DNA of 64,000 bases from Desulfoscipio geothermicus (GCA_016841645.1 JAENYS010000005.1:1-64000); one strand, 5' to 3'; numbered from the stretch's first letter, positions 42,574-52,366 are shown. Notes: generated by a model from the letters alone, not told the origin. A program made the numbers and translations.

Positions 42574-44409
42574 TTGAACAGTCACACGCGGTTATGCCTT
42601 TTATTAATTTGTGATACTTTATTAATTAACCTATCGATTATCATTGCTTACATGTTAAGGTTTGAAGTCTTGGATTCAGCCAGTACATACCTTTTGCAAT
42701 ATTACAAAATTGCTCCTATTGTTGTTTTGCTCTACCTAATCGCTTTTTATGTCATGAAACTATATAACCGGGTATGGGCCTATGCCAGTATCAGTGAGCT
42801 ATTGGCCATTGTTCAGGGGGTAACGCTGGGAAGCCTTGGCGTTATCGGTCTTACATATTTATTTGAATACCTGCTGCCCCGCAGCATCATATTGTCATCC
42901 TGGGCTTTATTAATTTTACTGGTAGGCGCTTCCAGACTAAGCTGGCGCATTTTGCTGAACCGCAAAAAAGGAAATGGCCATTACGGCAAGCGTACTTTGA
43001 TTATTGGCGCGGGAGACGCCGGAGTGCTGGTTGCCCGGGAACTTAAAAACCACGACAGCGGCCTACTGCCGGTAGGTTTTATCGACGATGATAAAGGCAA
43101 GCAAAAAATGCATGTGCTGGGTCTGCCGGTACTGGGTGCCAGGGAGCGGATTCCCAATGTGGTCAGGCTGTACAAAATTCAGGTCATTATCATTGCCATG
43201 CCCTCCGCGGATGCCCAAACTGTCAGGGAAATATTTACACTATGCAAACAGCTCAGCCTGGAGGTAAAAATATTGCCAGGCATGTACCAGCTTATTGACG
43301 GCCGGGTATCCGTCAGTAACTTGCGCCCTGTGAAAATAGAAGACTTGCTGCACCGTGAGCCGGTGAAACTGGACCTGGAGGAAATATCCGGTTATATCAA
43401 GGGGGAAACCGTATTGGTTACCGGGGCAGGGGGTTCCATAGGCTCGGAGCTCTGCCGGCAGGTAGCAGGCTTTGGCCCTAAAAGGTTGCTACTGCTGGGC
43501 CACGGAGAAAACAGTATCCACAAAATATGGCTGGAATTGACCGATAAGTTTCCGGGACTGTCCCTGGGTATAGAAATTGCAGACGTGCGGGATAGGGCCA
43601 AGATTAACTACATATTTCAAAAATACCAACCGAAATTGGTATTCCACGCTGCTGCTCACAAACATGTGCCCCTGATGGAATTGCATCCGGACGAAGCAGT
43701 CAAAACCAATATATTTGGTACAAAAAACCTGGTTGAAGCGGCGGACAACGCAGGCACCAAAACCTTTGTGCTAATTTCCACAGATAAGGCGGTAAATCCC
43801 TCCAGCGTAATGGGGGCTACCAAGCGTATGGCCGAGCTTATTGTGCAGCACATGGCCAGGATCAGCCAGACCCGGTTTGTGGCCGTAAGGTTCGGCAATG
43901 TGCTTGGCAGTCGGGGCAGTGTTGTGCCCATATTTGAAGAGCAAATAAAAAAAGGCGGTCCGGTTACCGTTACCGACCCGGAAATGAAGCGTTATTTTAT
44001 GACCATCCCGGAAGCGGTTCATCTTGTCATCCAGGCGGGCTCTATGGCGGGCGGGGGTGAAGTGTTCATTCTTGATATGGGACAGCCGGTAAAAATAGTG
44101 GACCTAGCTACGGAAATGATCAGGCTTTCCGGTTTAGAGCCGGAAAAGGATGTTAAAATAAAATTCGTGGGCATCAGGCCCGGGGAAAAATTGTTCGAGG
44201 AATTGCTTACCGCTGAGGAAGGTGCCGCCACCACAAAACATAAAAGGATATTCGTGGCCAGGCCTTGCCTGGTGGAAATATCCGCTCTGGATCGTGAGCT
44301 GCTTGTGTTGGCCCAAAATCCCACCAGGCTTAAAGACGAAGATGTATTTAACGCCCTGAGGTCGATATTGCCTAATTTTAAAAGTTACAGACAGGAACAG
44401 GCGATGTGA
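42574..44409 (+). CDS. Membrane UDP-sugar 4,6-dehydratase (CapD/WbpM/PglF type)
   Basis: 611 residues from TTG 42574 (GGGAAGG about 12 nt upstream). Four N-terminal membrane segments (about 5-125) are followed by a first nucleotide-binding domain (RTLIIGAGDAGVLVAREL near 148) and then the SDR domain with GxxGxxG in VTGAGGSIGSEL near 282. The usual YxxxK is replaced by MGATK, as in the UDP-GlcNAc 4,6-dehydratase subfamily; STDKAVNPSSVMGATKRMAE is diagnostic. It should start synthesis of a rare deoxy or diamino sugar for a surface glycan or for flagellin. No aminotransferase or acetyltransferase lies next to it, so the end product cannot be named. It is a single unit between two terminators. 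Confidence 0.92.
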   Translation: MNSHTRLCLLLICDTLLINLSIIIAYMLRFEVLDSASTYLLQYYKIAPIVVLLYLIAFYVMKLYNRVWAYASISELLAIVQGVTLGSLGVIGLTYLFEYLLPRSIILSSWALLILLVGASRLSWRILLNRKKGNGHYGKRTLIIGAGDAGVLVARELKNHDSGLLPVGFIDDDKGKQKMHVLGLPVLGARERIPNVVRLYKIQVIIIAMPSADAQTVREIFTLCKQLSLEVKILPGMYQLIDGRVSVSNLRPVKIEDLLHREPVKLDLEEISGYIKGETVLVTGAGGSIGSELCRQVAGFGPKRLLLLGHGENSIHKIWLELTDKFPGLSLGIEIADVRDRAKINYIFQKYQPKLVFHAAAHKHVPLMELHPDEAVKTNIFGTKNLVEAADNAGTKTFVLISTDKAVNPSSVMGATKRMAELIVQHMARISQTRFVAVRFGNVLGSRGSVVPIFEEQIKKGGPVTVTDPEMKRYFMTIPEAVHLVIQAGSMAGGGEVFILDMGQPVKIVDLATEMIRLSGLEPEKDVKIKFVGIRPGEKLFEELLTAEEGAATTKHKRIFVARPCLVEISALDRELLVLAQNPTRLKDEDVFNALRSILPNFKSYRQEQAM

Positions 44410-44431
44410 TATTTTTTAGGAAAATATAATT

Positions 44432-44499
44432 CATGTAAAAAAGGACACCCCCCAATTTGGGGTAAAACACAAATTGGGGGAGTCCTTTTTTAGTTTACA
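44432..44499 (+). terminator. Long terminator hairpin after the dehydratase gene
   Basis: CCCCCAATTT and AAATTGGGGG form the inner stem. GGAC / GTCC with AAAAAA / TTTTTT and CATGTAAA / TTTACATG extend it to about 30 bp with small interruptions. The T run (44485-44490) is inside the stem, so it can work both ways. Confidence 0.9.
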
Positions 44500-44599
44500 T
44501 GGGGGTTAAATCGGTTTAGAACTTGCTTATTATTATTTAAGCACTTGTACTGCTAAATGCAAATATCAAAATGGCTATTTCTAAGCATGGGGTAATTAT

Positions 44600-44627
44600 T
44601 AAAGTTTTAAGTGTTTTTAGTCGATTA
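44600..44627 (+). promoter_or_regulatory. Sigma-28 (SigD)-type promoter for the MCP gene
   Basis: TAAA (44600-44603), 16 nt, then GTCGATTA (44620-44627), close to the motility-sigma consensus TAAA-N15-GCCGATAA. It lies 130 nt before the MCP start and fits FlgM being encoded in the same cluster. The gap 44410-44756 otherwise holds only the terminator and an orphan GAAAGGAGG site. Confidence 0.6.
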
Positions 44628-44684
44628 ATATATAATATGATTTTATTTGTTTATTACTTGTAAAGGTTTTTTATTTGACTACCC

Positions 44685-44693
44685 GAAAGGAGG
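44685..44693 (+). promoter_or_regulatory. Orphan GAAAGGAGG element before the MCP gene (candidate STAB-SD)
   Basis: A perfect Shine-Dalgarno-like site with no start codon in range, followed by a TTAGTAA stretch like that after the element at 15197. The real ribosome site of the MCP gene (GGAGG, 44745-44749) is 60 nt further on. Confidence 0.5.
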
Positions 44694-44756
44694 TTTAATT
44701 AGTTTAGTAACTACTGAGATTAATTGTTGGTAATTGCAAAAAAAGGAGGACGTTGT

Positions 44757-46355
44757 GTGAAACTAAAGCTGGGTACCAAGATTGCTTCATGTTTTGTGCT
44801 TATATTAATTATGGCTTTGTTTATGGGACTTAGTGCATTTTTATCATTTAAAAATATAAATAATAATATAGAAGAGGTTGATGTAGCAGATCAAATTTTA
44901 ATTACAAATATGAAGATAGATAATGCCGTTACAACTGCAGCATCTGCGATTCGGGGATTTATTCTTTACGGTGATGAGAAATGTTATGTACAAGCAGAGG
45001 ATGCCTTAAAATCGGCTCTAGAATTAGAAAACCAATTGCTTGAAACAGTGAGTGATGAAAAAAAAGAAAGTGTAAAAAGCCTAATTAATAACACAACCAA
45101 GTACGGAGATAGCTTTACAAATGAAGTAACACCTTTAATAAGGCTCTATAACAAAGCTCTTGCTGAGGGTAAAAAAGAGCAGGCCGACGCCTACTGGGTT
45201 GAGTTTAATTCCATAGCAACAAACAACAGAGCAATGACCGACGAGATTGGGAAGATTGTTGATGAAATGGTCTTAGTGAATGAACAAATTGTTAATGCTA
45301 AACTCCTGGCAACAAAAGAACAAGCTAGTAACACTATAAATACAAACATAATAATTGCTGTTGTTGCTATTATTATAAGCTTACTTTTGGCCATATTCCT
45401 AACTAAAATGATTCGAAACCCCATTCAAAAAATGGTTATAGGTGCACGTAAAATAGCGGACGGTGATTTCACAGGTCGTGTGGAATTTAATTTACAAGAT
45501 GAAATCGGTGATTTAGATAAGGGAATTAAACAAATAAAAGAAAATTTTAAAGAAATTATATTGAGTCTTAAAAATAGTTCCGATCTCTTGATGGATTCTT
45601 CTCAGCAGCTTGCTGCTCAAGCCCAACAAACTACCGCCGGGGCTACCGAAACGGCTTCCACGATGAACGAAATTGCGACTACAGTGGATAATATGTCTCA
45701 GAATACTCAGACCGTTTCCCAGCAAGCCAATTTGGCTTCCCAGCATGCAGATAAAGGTAACCAGGGTATTGAAATGGTTACAGGACAAATGCAAGATATC
45801 GCTGCAGCCACAGACCAGGTAAATAATTCAATTGTTTCTTTAAAAACAGACATTAATAGAATTGGTCAATTTGTTGAAGTTATCACTAATATTGCCGATC
45901 AAACAAATTTATTAGCCTTAAATGCCGCTATTGAAGCTGCCAGGGCCGGCGAGGCCGGAAGAGGTTTTGCCGTTGTAGCGGAGGAAGTTCGCAAGTTAGC
46001 TGAACAATCGGCACAATCGACCAAAGAAATAACCGCATTAATTAAAGAAATCACCGAACAGTCGGAATTGGCTGTACAAGCAATAAATAACGGCAATGAA
46101 AAAGTTGCGCAGGGTAATAAAATTGTTACTGAAGTAGGTAAAAACTTTGCTGAGATAATCATTGCTGTACGAGAACTATCCGAACAAGTCCAAGATGTTG
46201 CAGCTTCGGCCCAGCAGGTATCTGCAGGCATACAAAATGTTGCCGGTACTACGGAGGAACAAACCGCAGCCATGGAAGAAGTATCTGCCGCCACAGAAGG
46301 CCTAAGCAAATTGGCTGATCAGCTTAATGCAAAAATGAATAAATTTAAGTTGTAA
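44757..46355 (+). CDS. Methyl-accepting chemotaxis protein
   Basis: A transmembrane chemoreceptor of 532 residues from GTG 44757, 7 nt after GGAGG; the frame extends upstream through that site, so the longer version is unlikely. Membrane segments at about 8-28 and 190-213 enclose a four-helix-bundle sensor domain with many charged residues. A HAMP domain follows ([25 protein letters not shown]), then the signalling domain with the conserved hairpin tip ([20 protein letters not shown], then [18 protein letters not shown]). There is no C-terminal pentapeptide for CheR docking. The ligand is unknown. It heads the chemotaxis block under a sigma-28-like promoter; cheW follows after 13 nt. Confidence 0.95.
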   Translation: MKLKLGTKIASCFVLILIMALFMGLSAFLSFKNINNNIEEVDVADQILITNMKIDNAVTTAASAIRGFILYGDEKCYVQAEDALKSALELENQLLETVSDEKKESVKSLINNTTKYGDSFTNEVTPLIRLYNKALAEGKKEQADAYWVEFNSIATNNRAMTDEIGKIVDEMVLVNEQIVNAKLLATKEQASNTINTNIIIAVVAIIISLLLAIFLTKMIRNPIQKMVIGARKIADGDFTGRVEFNLQDEIGDLDKGIKQIKENFKEIILSLKNSSDLLMDSSQQLAAQAQQTTAGATETASTMNEIATTVDNMSQNTQTVSQQANLASQHADKGNQGIEMVTGQMQDIAAATDQVNNSIVSLKTDINRIGQFVEVITNIADQTNLLALNAAIEAARAGEAGRGFAVVAEEVRKLAEQSAQSTKEITALIKEITEQSELAVQAINNGNEKVAQGNKIVTEVGKNFAEIIIAVRELSEQVQDVAASAQQVSAGIQNVAGTTEEQTAAMEEVSAATEGLSKLADQLNAKMNKFKL

Positions 46356-46368
46356 TGGGGGATTTAAC

Positions 46369-46788
46369 ATGGAGGAAAATAAACAGTTGGTGGTTTTTGG
46401 ATTAAACGATCAACATTATGGCCTACAGATAGAAAATGTATCGGAAATTATACGCATAATGGATATAACCAGGGTTCCCAATACGCAGTATTACTGCAAG
46501 GGTATTATAAACCTGAGAGGAGCCATTGTGCCTGTTATAAGCTTAAGTTTGCGACTGGGCTTGGAAGAGTATGAGATAGGTAGGGATTCCCGTATTATAG
46601 TCGCTGAGACAGATAAAGGAAAATTGGGGCTAATTGTAGATAATGTATATTCTGTAACCAGATATTCAGATGATGAAGTAGAAAAATCCGAAGCGATGAG
46701 CGGGGAAGACAGGTTTATAAATGGAATCCTTAAAAAGGAAGACGATATGGTTTTGTTGTTAAATTTGGAAGAAATTATGGAGGATTGA
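46369..46788 (+). CDS. cheW: CheW coupling protein (first copy)
   Basis: CheW links receptors to the CheA kinase. It has 139 residues, ATG start after GGGGG. Typical features: FGLNDQHYGLQIENVSEIIR near the start, PYCKGIINLRGAIVPVI-type loop (CKGIINLRGAIVPVISL), and LGLIVDNVYSV. It lies directly after the receptor gene, so it may be tuned to that MCP; a second cheW sits before cheA. A hairpin follows, so the pair MCP-CheW probably forms its own transcript. Confidence 0.93.
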   Translation: MEENKQLVVFGLNDQHYGLQIENVSEIIRIMDITRVPNTQYYCKGIINLRGAIVPVISLSLRLGLEEYEIGRDSRIIVAETDKGKLGLIVDNVYSVTRYSDDEVEKSEAMSGEDRFINGILKKEDDMVLLLNLEEIMED

Positions 46789-46806
46789 ATAGTCGCTTTT
46801 TTAATT

Positions 46807-46839
46807 AAGAGTCCCTCTTTAACTTGAAGAGGGACTCTT
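46807..46839 (+). terminator. Hairpin after the first cheW
   Basis: AAGAGTCCCTCTT (46807-46819) pairs perfectly with AAGAGGGACTCTT (46827-46839). No strong T tract follows. It separates MCP-cheW from the motB unit. Confidence 0.7.
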
Positions 46840-47003
46840 GCAGTCAATTTACATGTTCATTTTTTATTATTTTGCAGGATTTTAATAGTAAATGTAGAAA
46901 AATTACTACTTTATTAATGAGAAAATATTGCCAATTGCTGAGCAATGCATTTTCATAAGTGGGTTGTGATTAAATGATCATGGATGTTAGAATAAATTGA
47001 ATT

Positions 47004-47825
47004 ATGTCTTCTGATCAAATGGGGGTTAATACCTTGGTCAATAGGCGCAGGCACAAAAAAAAAGAAGAGGGTAATAGCGAACGCTGGATGGTAACCTATC
47101 TTGATATGATTACCCTGTTGCTGCTCTTTTTTATTGTTTTGTACACGTTAAGTAAAGTCGATGTAGCTAAATTCGAAACGCTGGCTGAATCTCTGTCCGC
47201 AGTTTTCGGTGCGGGAGGGATGGTATTGGACAGCCCGGGTCCGGAGGTTATCCCCGGCTCTCCCCCGGATGAAATACGTGATGTTGTTGAACAGGATGAA
47301 CAAATAAAAGAGCAACTGGAGTTAGCGCAGCTAAGCAGTTTAAAAAAAAAGCTGGAGGAATATATTGAGGAAAGTGGACTTGCATCCAGGGTTTCAGTTC
47401 GCATGGAGGAAAGGGGTATCGTATTGAGTTTTCAGGAAGCGGTTTTATTTAAACTGGGTTCTGCTCAGCTGACCCCACAGGCATATCAAATATTAACAAA
47501 ATTAACACCGTTAATGGTAAATATACCTAATTACATTCGTATCGAAGGGCATACCGACGATTTGCCCATCAGAACTTCCCGGTATCCATCCAACTGGGAG
47601 TTGTCAGCAGCCAGATCGACTAATGTGCTGCAGGCAATGATCAATGATTTTGGATTTACCCCGCAGAAAATGTCTGCTACGGCATACGGGCAATACAGGC
47701 CCAGGGTGGCGAACAGCAACATGGAAAACCGGCAACTAAATCGCCGGGTTGACCTGGTAATATTACGCAGTAAGTTTGCTGAAGTTGAGCCAAATAACAT
47801 TCCTAATTCAACCGAGACAAACTAG
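47004..47825 (+). CDS. motB: Flagellar motor stator protein MotB
   Basis: MotB anchors the stator to peptidoglycan and carries the ion-binding Asp. It has 273 residues. The single membrane segment (about 29-50) contains D34 in TYLDMITLLLLFF. The plug/linker is charged. The OmpA-like peptidoglycan-binding domain occupies about 140-260 (IRIEGHTDDLPI, SNWELSAARS, NRRVDLVI). The start may be ATG 47004, ATG 47019 or TTG 47034; the GGGGG around 47020 favours the last, but the difference is small. motA follows, which reverses the common motA-motB order. Ion specificity (proton or sodium) cannot be told. Confidence 0.93.
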   Translation: MSSDQMGVNTLVNRRRHKKKEEGNSERWMVTYLDMITLLLLFFIVLYTLSKVDVAKFETLAESLSAVFGAGGMVLDSPGPEVIPGSPPDEIRDVVEQDEQIKEQLELAQLSSLKKKLEEYIEESGLASRVSVRMEERGIVLSFQEAVLFKLGSAQLTPQAYQILTKLTPLMVNIPNYIRIEGHTDDLPIRTSRYPSNWELSAARSTNVLQAMINDFGFTPQKMSATAYGQYRPRVANSNMENRQLNRRVDLVILRSKFAEVEPNNIPNSTETN

Positions 47826-47868
47826 CATTTTAATAATATATAAATTTGTAAGGGAATGGATAAATATT

Positions 47869-48654
47869 ATGGATTTAGCAACTATACTTGGATTTTTCAT
47901 CGGGATACTATCATTACTGGTTGGTTATATCATCGAAGAAGGAAATGTAGCAGCATTGATTCAGCCTAGTGCCGCGCTTATAGTTTTAGGTGGCACTATA
48001 GGAGCCACCGTCTTTAGTTTTTGCCCCGGTGATTTGAAGGCCCTGCCGCAAATGATAAAAATAGCTCTTTTTAACAAACCTTACGATCCGGTCAAAACCA
48101 TTGAAAATATTATAGCCCTGGCCGAAGAGGCCCGGCGGGAAGGGTTATTGTATTTGGAAAACCGCCTTGATGAAATCGATGATGCCTTCTTTAGAAGAGG
48201 GTTGCAGTTGGTGATAGACGGCACCGACCCGGAGTTGGTAAAAAATATTATGGAAGTAGAAATTTATACCATAGAGGAGCGCCACAGTATAGGCAGCAAA
48301 ATATTTCAGGTTGCAGGCGGCTATGCGCCCACAATGGGTATTATCGGTACAGTGATGGGTTTAGTTAACGTGTTGGGGAATATGAGTGACCCTGATTCCC
48401 TGGGTTCTTCCATTGCCGTGGCATTTATGGCCACTCTTTACGGCGTGGGCAGTGCTAACTTATTCTGGATTCCTCTGGCTACCAAGCTATCCAACATTAG
48501 CGATAAAGAAATATTATTAAAACAACTGATGATGGAAGGTATTATTTCTTTGCAGGCGGGGTACAATCCTATCCTGATCAGGGAAAGACTGGTTTCTTAC
48601 CTCAACCCGTCAAAAAGAGAAATAGAGGGAGAAGGTAATTCCGAAGAAGAATAA
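47869..48654 (+). CDS. motA: Flagellar motor stator protein MotA
   Basis: MotA forms the ion channel with MotB and works on the rotor. It has 261 residues from ATG 47869 (MDLATILGFFIGILSLLVGY) after AAGGGAATGG. The upstream extension to 47776 overlaps motB and is not family-like. There are four membrane segments (near 3-22, 33-52, 150-170 and 180-205). The cytoplasmic loop with AEEARREGLLYLE and the Pro-containing YAPTMGIIGTVMGL region are typical. The gene ends 19 nt before the second cheW. Confidence 0.95.
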   Translation: MDLATILGFFIGILSLLVGYIIEEGNVAALIQPSAALIVLGGTIGATVFSFCPGDLKALPQMIKIALFNKPYDPVKTIENIIALAEEARREGLLYLENRLDEIDDAFFRRGLQLVIDGTDPELVKNIMEVEIYTIEERHSIGSKIFQVAGGYAPTMGIIGTVMGLVNVLGNMSDPDSLGSSIAVAFMATLYGVGSANLFWIPLATKLSNISDKEILLKQLMMEGIISLQAGYNPILIRERLVSYLNPSKREIEGEGNSEEE

Positions 48655-48673
48655 ATAAAAGGAGGCATTTTAA

Positions 48674-49141
48674 TTGTCTGCTGAAATGACTGATTTACAA
48701 ATTGCGGTGTTCTCGATAATTGATCAATATTTCGGTATAGATATATCTTTGGTATCAGAGATTATTCGACTGGAAAAAATCACCTCGACACCAAACGCTC
48801 CAGCATATGTGGAGGGAATAATTAATATCAGGGGAGAAATAGTGCCGGCTGTTAATTTACATGTGCTGTTTAATATTCAGGCCAATGAATGGACAGAAAA
48901 CAATCGGGTTATTGTAGTGGAAACAAAAGAGAATAAATTTGGCATCATTGTTGACGGCGTTTCTGAAGTAAGAAAGATCAGCGCGGATATGATTAAACCC
49001 GTACCGCCCGGTATTAGTGTTGATCAACATTACCTGAAGGGTATAATCTTGGATGATCAAGACTTAATTGTGCTGGTGGATTTGCAGCAGCTTTTACCCA
49101 ACAAGGACATGCAACAATTGAAGCAATTGATGGAAAACTAA
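48674..49141 (+). CDS. cheW: CheW coupling protein (second copy)
   Basis: 155 residues from TTG 48674, 9 nt after AAAGGAGG; an ATG four codons on is an alternative. It has the family plan: IAVFSIIDQYFGIDISLVSE, VEGIINIRGEIVPAVNL, KFGIIVDGVSEVRKIS and LKGIILDDQDLIVLVDL. It differs clearly from the first copy (about a third identical by eye). Position just before cheA suggests it is the core coupling protein. Confidence 0.93.
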   Translation: MSAEMTDLQIAVFSIIDQYFGIDISLVSEIIRLEKITSTPNAPAYVEGIINIRGEIVPAVNLHVLFNIQANEWTENNRVIVVETKENKFGIIVDGVSEVRKISADMIKPVPPGISVDQHYLKGIILDDQDLIVLVDLQQLLPNKDMQQLKQLMEN

Positions 49142-49159
49142 AGATGAGAGGGTGATACG

Positions 49160-51283
49160 GTGTTTAGTAATGAGGAAATTGCAATCTTTCAGGAAGAACT
49201 GGAAGAAAAGATGCAAATAATCAGTGACAATATACTTCTATTGGAACAGCGGCAAGCCACACCCGAGGTTATTCAGGAAATATTTAGGGCCGCTCATACC
49301 ATAAAGGGATCTTCCGCTGTAATGGGTTACGATAAAATGACAGAATTAACCCATGAGTTGGAAAGCTTATTTGATGAAATACGTCATGATCGGTTGGAAA
49401 TAACCGGTGACTTGGTGGACGTGCTCTTTGAAGCCGTGGACAAGCTAAGGGAATTAAAAGACGAAATAACAGGCAATGCCAATGAGAATGTAGATATCAG
49501 TCCGGTTTTACAGAGAATCAAACAAGTAAAACAAACACCAGGTGTCGACATTAATAACCAATATGAGTCCGATCAGTTGAATAAGCCTGTTGAGCAGGAA
49601 ACGTCAAAAGTAAGTTATTCCGATCAACCGCTATCGGAGATCGAAGTTGATGACGTATCCGAGGATGTCATCGGGGAAGCGGAAATTCGTGGTTACTATG
49701 CCTATAGACTGCAGGTTGTTTTTGCAGAAGACTGTCAGATGAAAGAAGTGCGCGCTTTTCTGCTCATTGAAACGTTAGAGCAGGTAGGCGAGATTATTAA
49801 AACCAATCCCCCTATAGAGGATATCCAAAGCGGGCATTTTAACAGCAGTATAGCACTGATTATTCTCAGCCAGTCAGACGTCGACCAGGTTGAGAACCTG
49901 GCCCTCTCGGTAGCGGAAATCAATGTTGTACATATACAAAAAATTAAAATTAATAATACACCGGAGCAGGAAACGCAAAATGCAGCGGACCGGGAAAACA
50001 TAACCGAAGCAGCACCCGCTGCCGCAAAACTGTCTAACATTGATAACAATGGTTCAAGGAAAACCATAAAAACCGTCCGGATAGATGTGGAAAAATTAAA
50101 TATACTAATGAATCTGGTCGGGGAACTGGTAATCGAACGTACCAGGTTGGATCGTTTTGTAAATGTATTTGAAAGCAAATTCGGATCAGAAGATATTGCC
50201 GAGGATATATTGGAAATATCCAGTCACCTGGGCAAAGTTACTACCGATTTACAGGACGAAATTATGAAGGCACGCATGTTGCCCGTTGCCCAGGTGTTCA
50301 ATCGTTTTCCACGCATGGTCAGGGATGTAGCCCATAAACTGGGCAAAGAAATTGACTTTATTATAGAAGGTAAAGAAACCGAACTTGATCGTAATGTGAT
50401 TGAAGTTATCGGAGATCCCTTAATCCACCTATTAAGGAATTCTATCGATCATGGTATTGAAGACGCCAAGGAAAGGCAACGTCTGGGCAAACCGGCTCAA
50501 GGCTCCCTCAAGTTAAAAGCATCTTATTCCGAAGGCCACATTGTCATAACTGTGGAAGATGACGGGCGGGGGATAGATGCGCAGAAATTAAAGAAAAAAG
50601 CCTTGCAGCGAGGTTTAATAACACAGGAGCAGTATGACCGGATGAGTGACCGGGAAGCCCAGGAGCTTATTTTTGCACCGGGCTTCTCAACGGTGGAGGA
50701 AGACCATGTAAGTGACATTTCCGGACGGGGTGTCGGTATGGATATAGTACGAAACCAAATAGAAAATATCAATGGCATTGTGGATTATTACACCGTGCCC
50801 GGCCAGGGTACCCGGTTTTCCATAAAGCTGCCGCTAACCCTGGCTATAATTCGTGCGCTAATGGTCGAACACGGCTCCAGGGCATACGCATTTCCTCTGA
50901 CCTACGTGGTGGAAACACTTTATGTCAATCGTTCGGAGATAAAGACCATCAGGCATTCCAAAGTGATAATCATTCGAGGTCAGGTATGCCCTTTAAAACG
51001 ACTGGGAGATATATTTAATCATGAAACATCAAAAACTGATGATAACAAGGTTTATGTGGTCATTGTCGGTTCGGGTGACCGCAAATTGGGTATTATAGTG
51101 GATGAATTAATTGGTGAGCAAGAGATAGTCATCAAATCGCTGGGCTCTTATCTTGGTCAGGTGGAAGGATTGGCCGGAGCGGCCATATTGGGAGACGGTA
51201 AAGTATCCCTGATTGTTGACGTGCGAAGCCTGGTAAGAAGCGCGGGCTCCGAGGAGGCCTTGTCATATGCTGCAGCCGATTAA
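49160..51283 (+). CDS. cheA: Chemotaxis histidine kinase CheA
   Basis: 707 residues from GTG 49160. The domains in order are an HPt domain with phospho-accepting H46 (FRAAHTIKGSSAVMG), a variable linker, a P2-like response-regulator docking domain (about 175-270; GYYAYRLQVVFAEDCQM), then a dimerisation domain (about 300-370; VDVEKLN-type RIDVEKLNILMNLVGELVIE). The ATP-binding domain (about 370-570; N box HLLRNSIDHGIED, G1 VEDDGRGID, G2 GRGVGMDIV) and the CheW-like C-terminal domain follow. All catalytic motifs are present. It overlaps cheB by 17 nt. Confidence 0.96.
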   Translation: MFSNEEIAIFQEELEEKMQIISDNILLLEQRQATPEVIQEIFRAAHTIKGSSAVMGYDKMTELTHELESLFDEIRHDRLEITGDLVDVLFEAVDKLRELKDEITGNANENVDISPVLQRIKQVKQTPGVDINNQYESDQLNKPVEQETSKVSYSDQPLSEIEVDDVSEDVIGEAEIRGYYAYRLQVVFAEDCQMKEVRAFLLIETLEQVGEIIKTNPPIEDIQSGHFNSSIALIILSQSDVDQVENLALSVAEINVVHIQKIKINNTPEQETQNAADRENITEAAPAAAKLSNIDNNGSRKTIKTVRIDVEKLNILMNLVGELVIERTRLDRFVNVFESKFGSEDIAEDILEISSHLGKVTTDLQDEIMKARMLPVAQVFNRFPRMVRDVAHKLGKEIDFIIEGKETELDRNVIEVIGDPLIHLLRNSIDHGIEDAKERQRLGKPAQGSLKLKASYSEGHIVITVEDDGRGIDAQKLKKKALQRGLITQEQYDRMSDREAQELIFAPGFSTVEEDHVSDISGRGVGMDIVRNQIENINGIVDYYTVPGQGTRFSIKLPLTLAIIRALMVEHGSRAYAFPLTYVVETLYVNRSEIKTIRHSKVIIIRGQVCPLKRLGDIFNHETSKTDDNKVYVVIVGSGDRKLGIIVDELIGEQEIVIKSLGSYLGQVEGLAGAAILGDGKVSLIVDVRSLVRSAGSEEALSYAAAD

Positions 51284-52301
51284 GGTGCTGGTGGTGGATG
51301 ACTCTGCTTTAATGCGCCGGATCATCACTCGTATTCTGGAATCACAGGCTGATATTAAAGTAGTCGATACCGCTGTCAACGGTCAGGAAGCCATTAAAAA
51401 AGCAACCGCGCTGCGGCCTGATGTTGTTACCATGGATGTGGAAATGCCCGGAATGAACGGTGTGTCTACCGTAACCACGCTGATGCGGGAATGCCCCGTA
51501 CCCGTGGTCATGCTAAGCGCCCATACTACCGAAGGCGCCAGGGTAACTATGGAAGCACTGGCAGCCGGTGCGGTTGATTTTGTCCCCAAACCCCTCAAGG
51601 CGGGAGATACTGGAAAAATGGCACGTGAACTGGCCCGGAAGGTCAGGGTTGCTAGACGGGCGGTAATGAAAAGATACCCCGCATCCTCTGTAATACCACG
51701 GCCTGTAGTTAAATCATCGCCAGGGAAAATGGAACTGCTTGCGATTGGCTCATCCACCGGAGGCCCGGCGGCGCTGCAAGTTCTGTTGCCAGTACTGCCT
51801 GCCGAACTGCCCTGCGGAGTGGTAGTGGTGCAGCATATCCCGGTGGGGTTTAGCGGCCCAATGGCGGAGCATTTAAACCGTAAGTGCAAACTAGAGGTAA
51901 AACATGCCGAGCATGGCGACAGGGTATTGCCCGGGCAAGTACTGGTGGCGCCGGCAGGCTATGACCTAACCTTCCGCAGACATGCCGGACAGCTCTGCAT
52001 AGTATTGGACAAAGGAAATAAACCGGTGCCGCCCGGGGGGTTTCGACCTTCAGTTGACGTTATGATGAACTCAGCGGCGGAAGTGGTGGGCAATCGGTCG
52101 ATGGGCGTACTGCTCACCGGTATGGGTCGGGACGGTGCCCGGGGAATGCTGGCTATTAAACAGCGTGGCGGGTATGCCGTCGCGCAGGACGAAAGCACTT
52201 GTGTGGTCTACGGCATGCCCAAAGCGGCTGTCGAACTGGGCGCCGCGCAAAGAATTCTCCCCCTGCCCCAAATTGCCGGGGAAATTTTGCGAATCGTGTA
52301 A
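51267..52301 (+). CDS. cheB: Chemotaxis methylesterase/deamidase CheB
   Basis: CheB removes methyl groups from receptors to adapt signalling. It has 344 residues. The receiver domain has phospho-accepting D57 in VVTMDVEMPGMNG, the acidic pair D11-D12 and K109 region PKPL. The esterase domain has the catalytic Ser in IGSSTGGP (about S163), H190 in VVVQHIP and D289 in LTGMGRDGARGM. The start lies inside the end of cheA, indicating coupled translation. No cheR, cheY, cheC or cheD is in the window; they must be elsewhere. Confidence 0.96.
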   Translation: MLQPIKVLVVDDSALMRRIITRILESQADIKVVDTAVNGQEAIKKATALRPDVVTMDVEMPGMNGVSTVTTLMRECPVPVVMLSAHTTEGARVTMEALAAGAVDFVPKPLKAGDTGKMARELARKVRVARRAVMKRYPASSVIPRPVVKSSPGKMELLAIGSSTGGPAALQVLLPVLPAELPCGVVVVQHIPVGFSGPMAEHLNRKCKLEVKHAEHGDRVLPGQVLVAPAGYDLTFRRHAGQLCIVLDKGNKPVPPGGFRPSVDVMMNSAAEVVGNRSMGVLLTGMGRDGARGMLAIKQRGGYAVAQDESTCVVYGMPKAAVELGAAQRILPLPQIAGEILRIV

Positions 52302-52366
52302 AGTTCATAAAATAATTACCGAATATATATAACAACATTGCATTTTAAAAAGGGCGGGTGAAGGAC

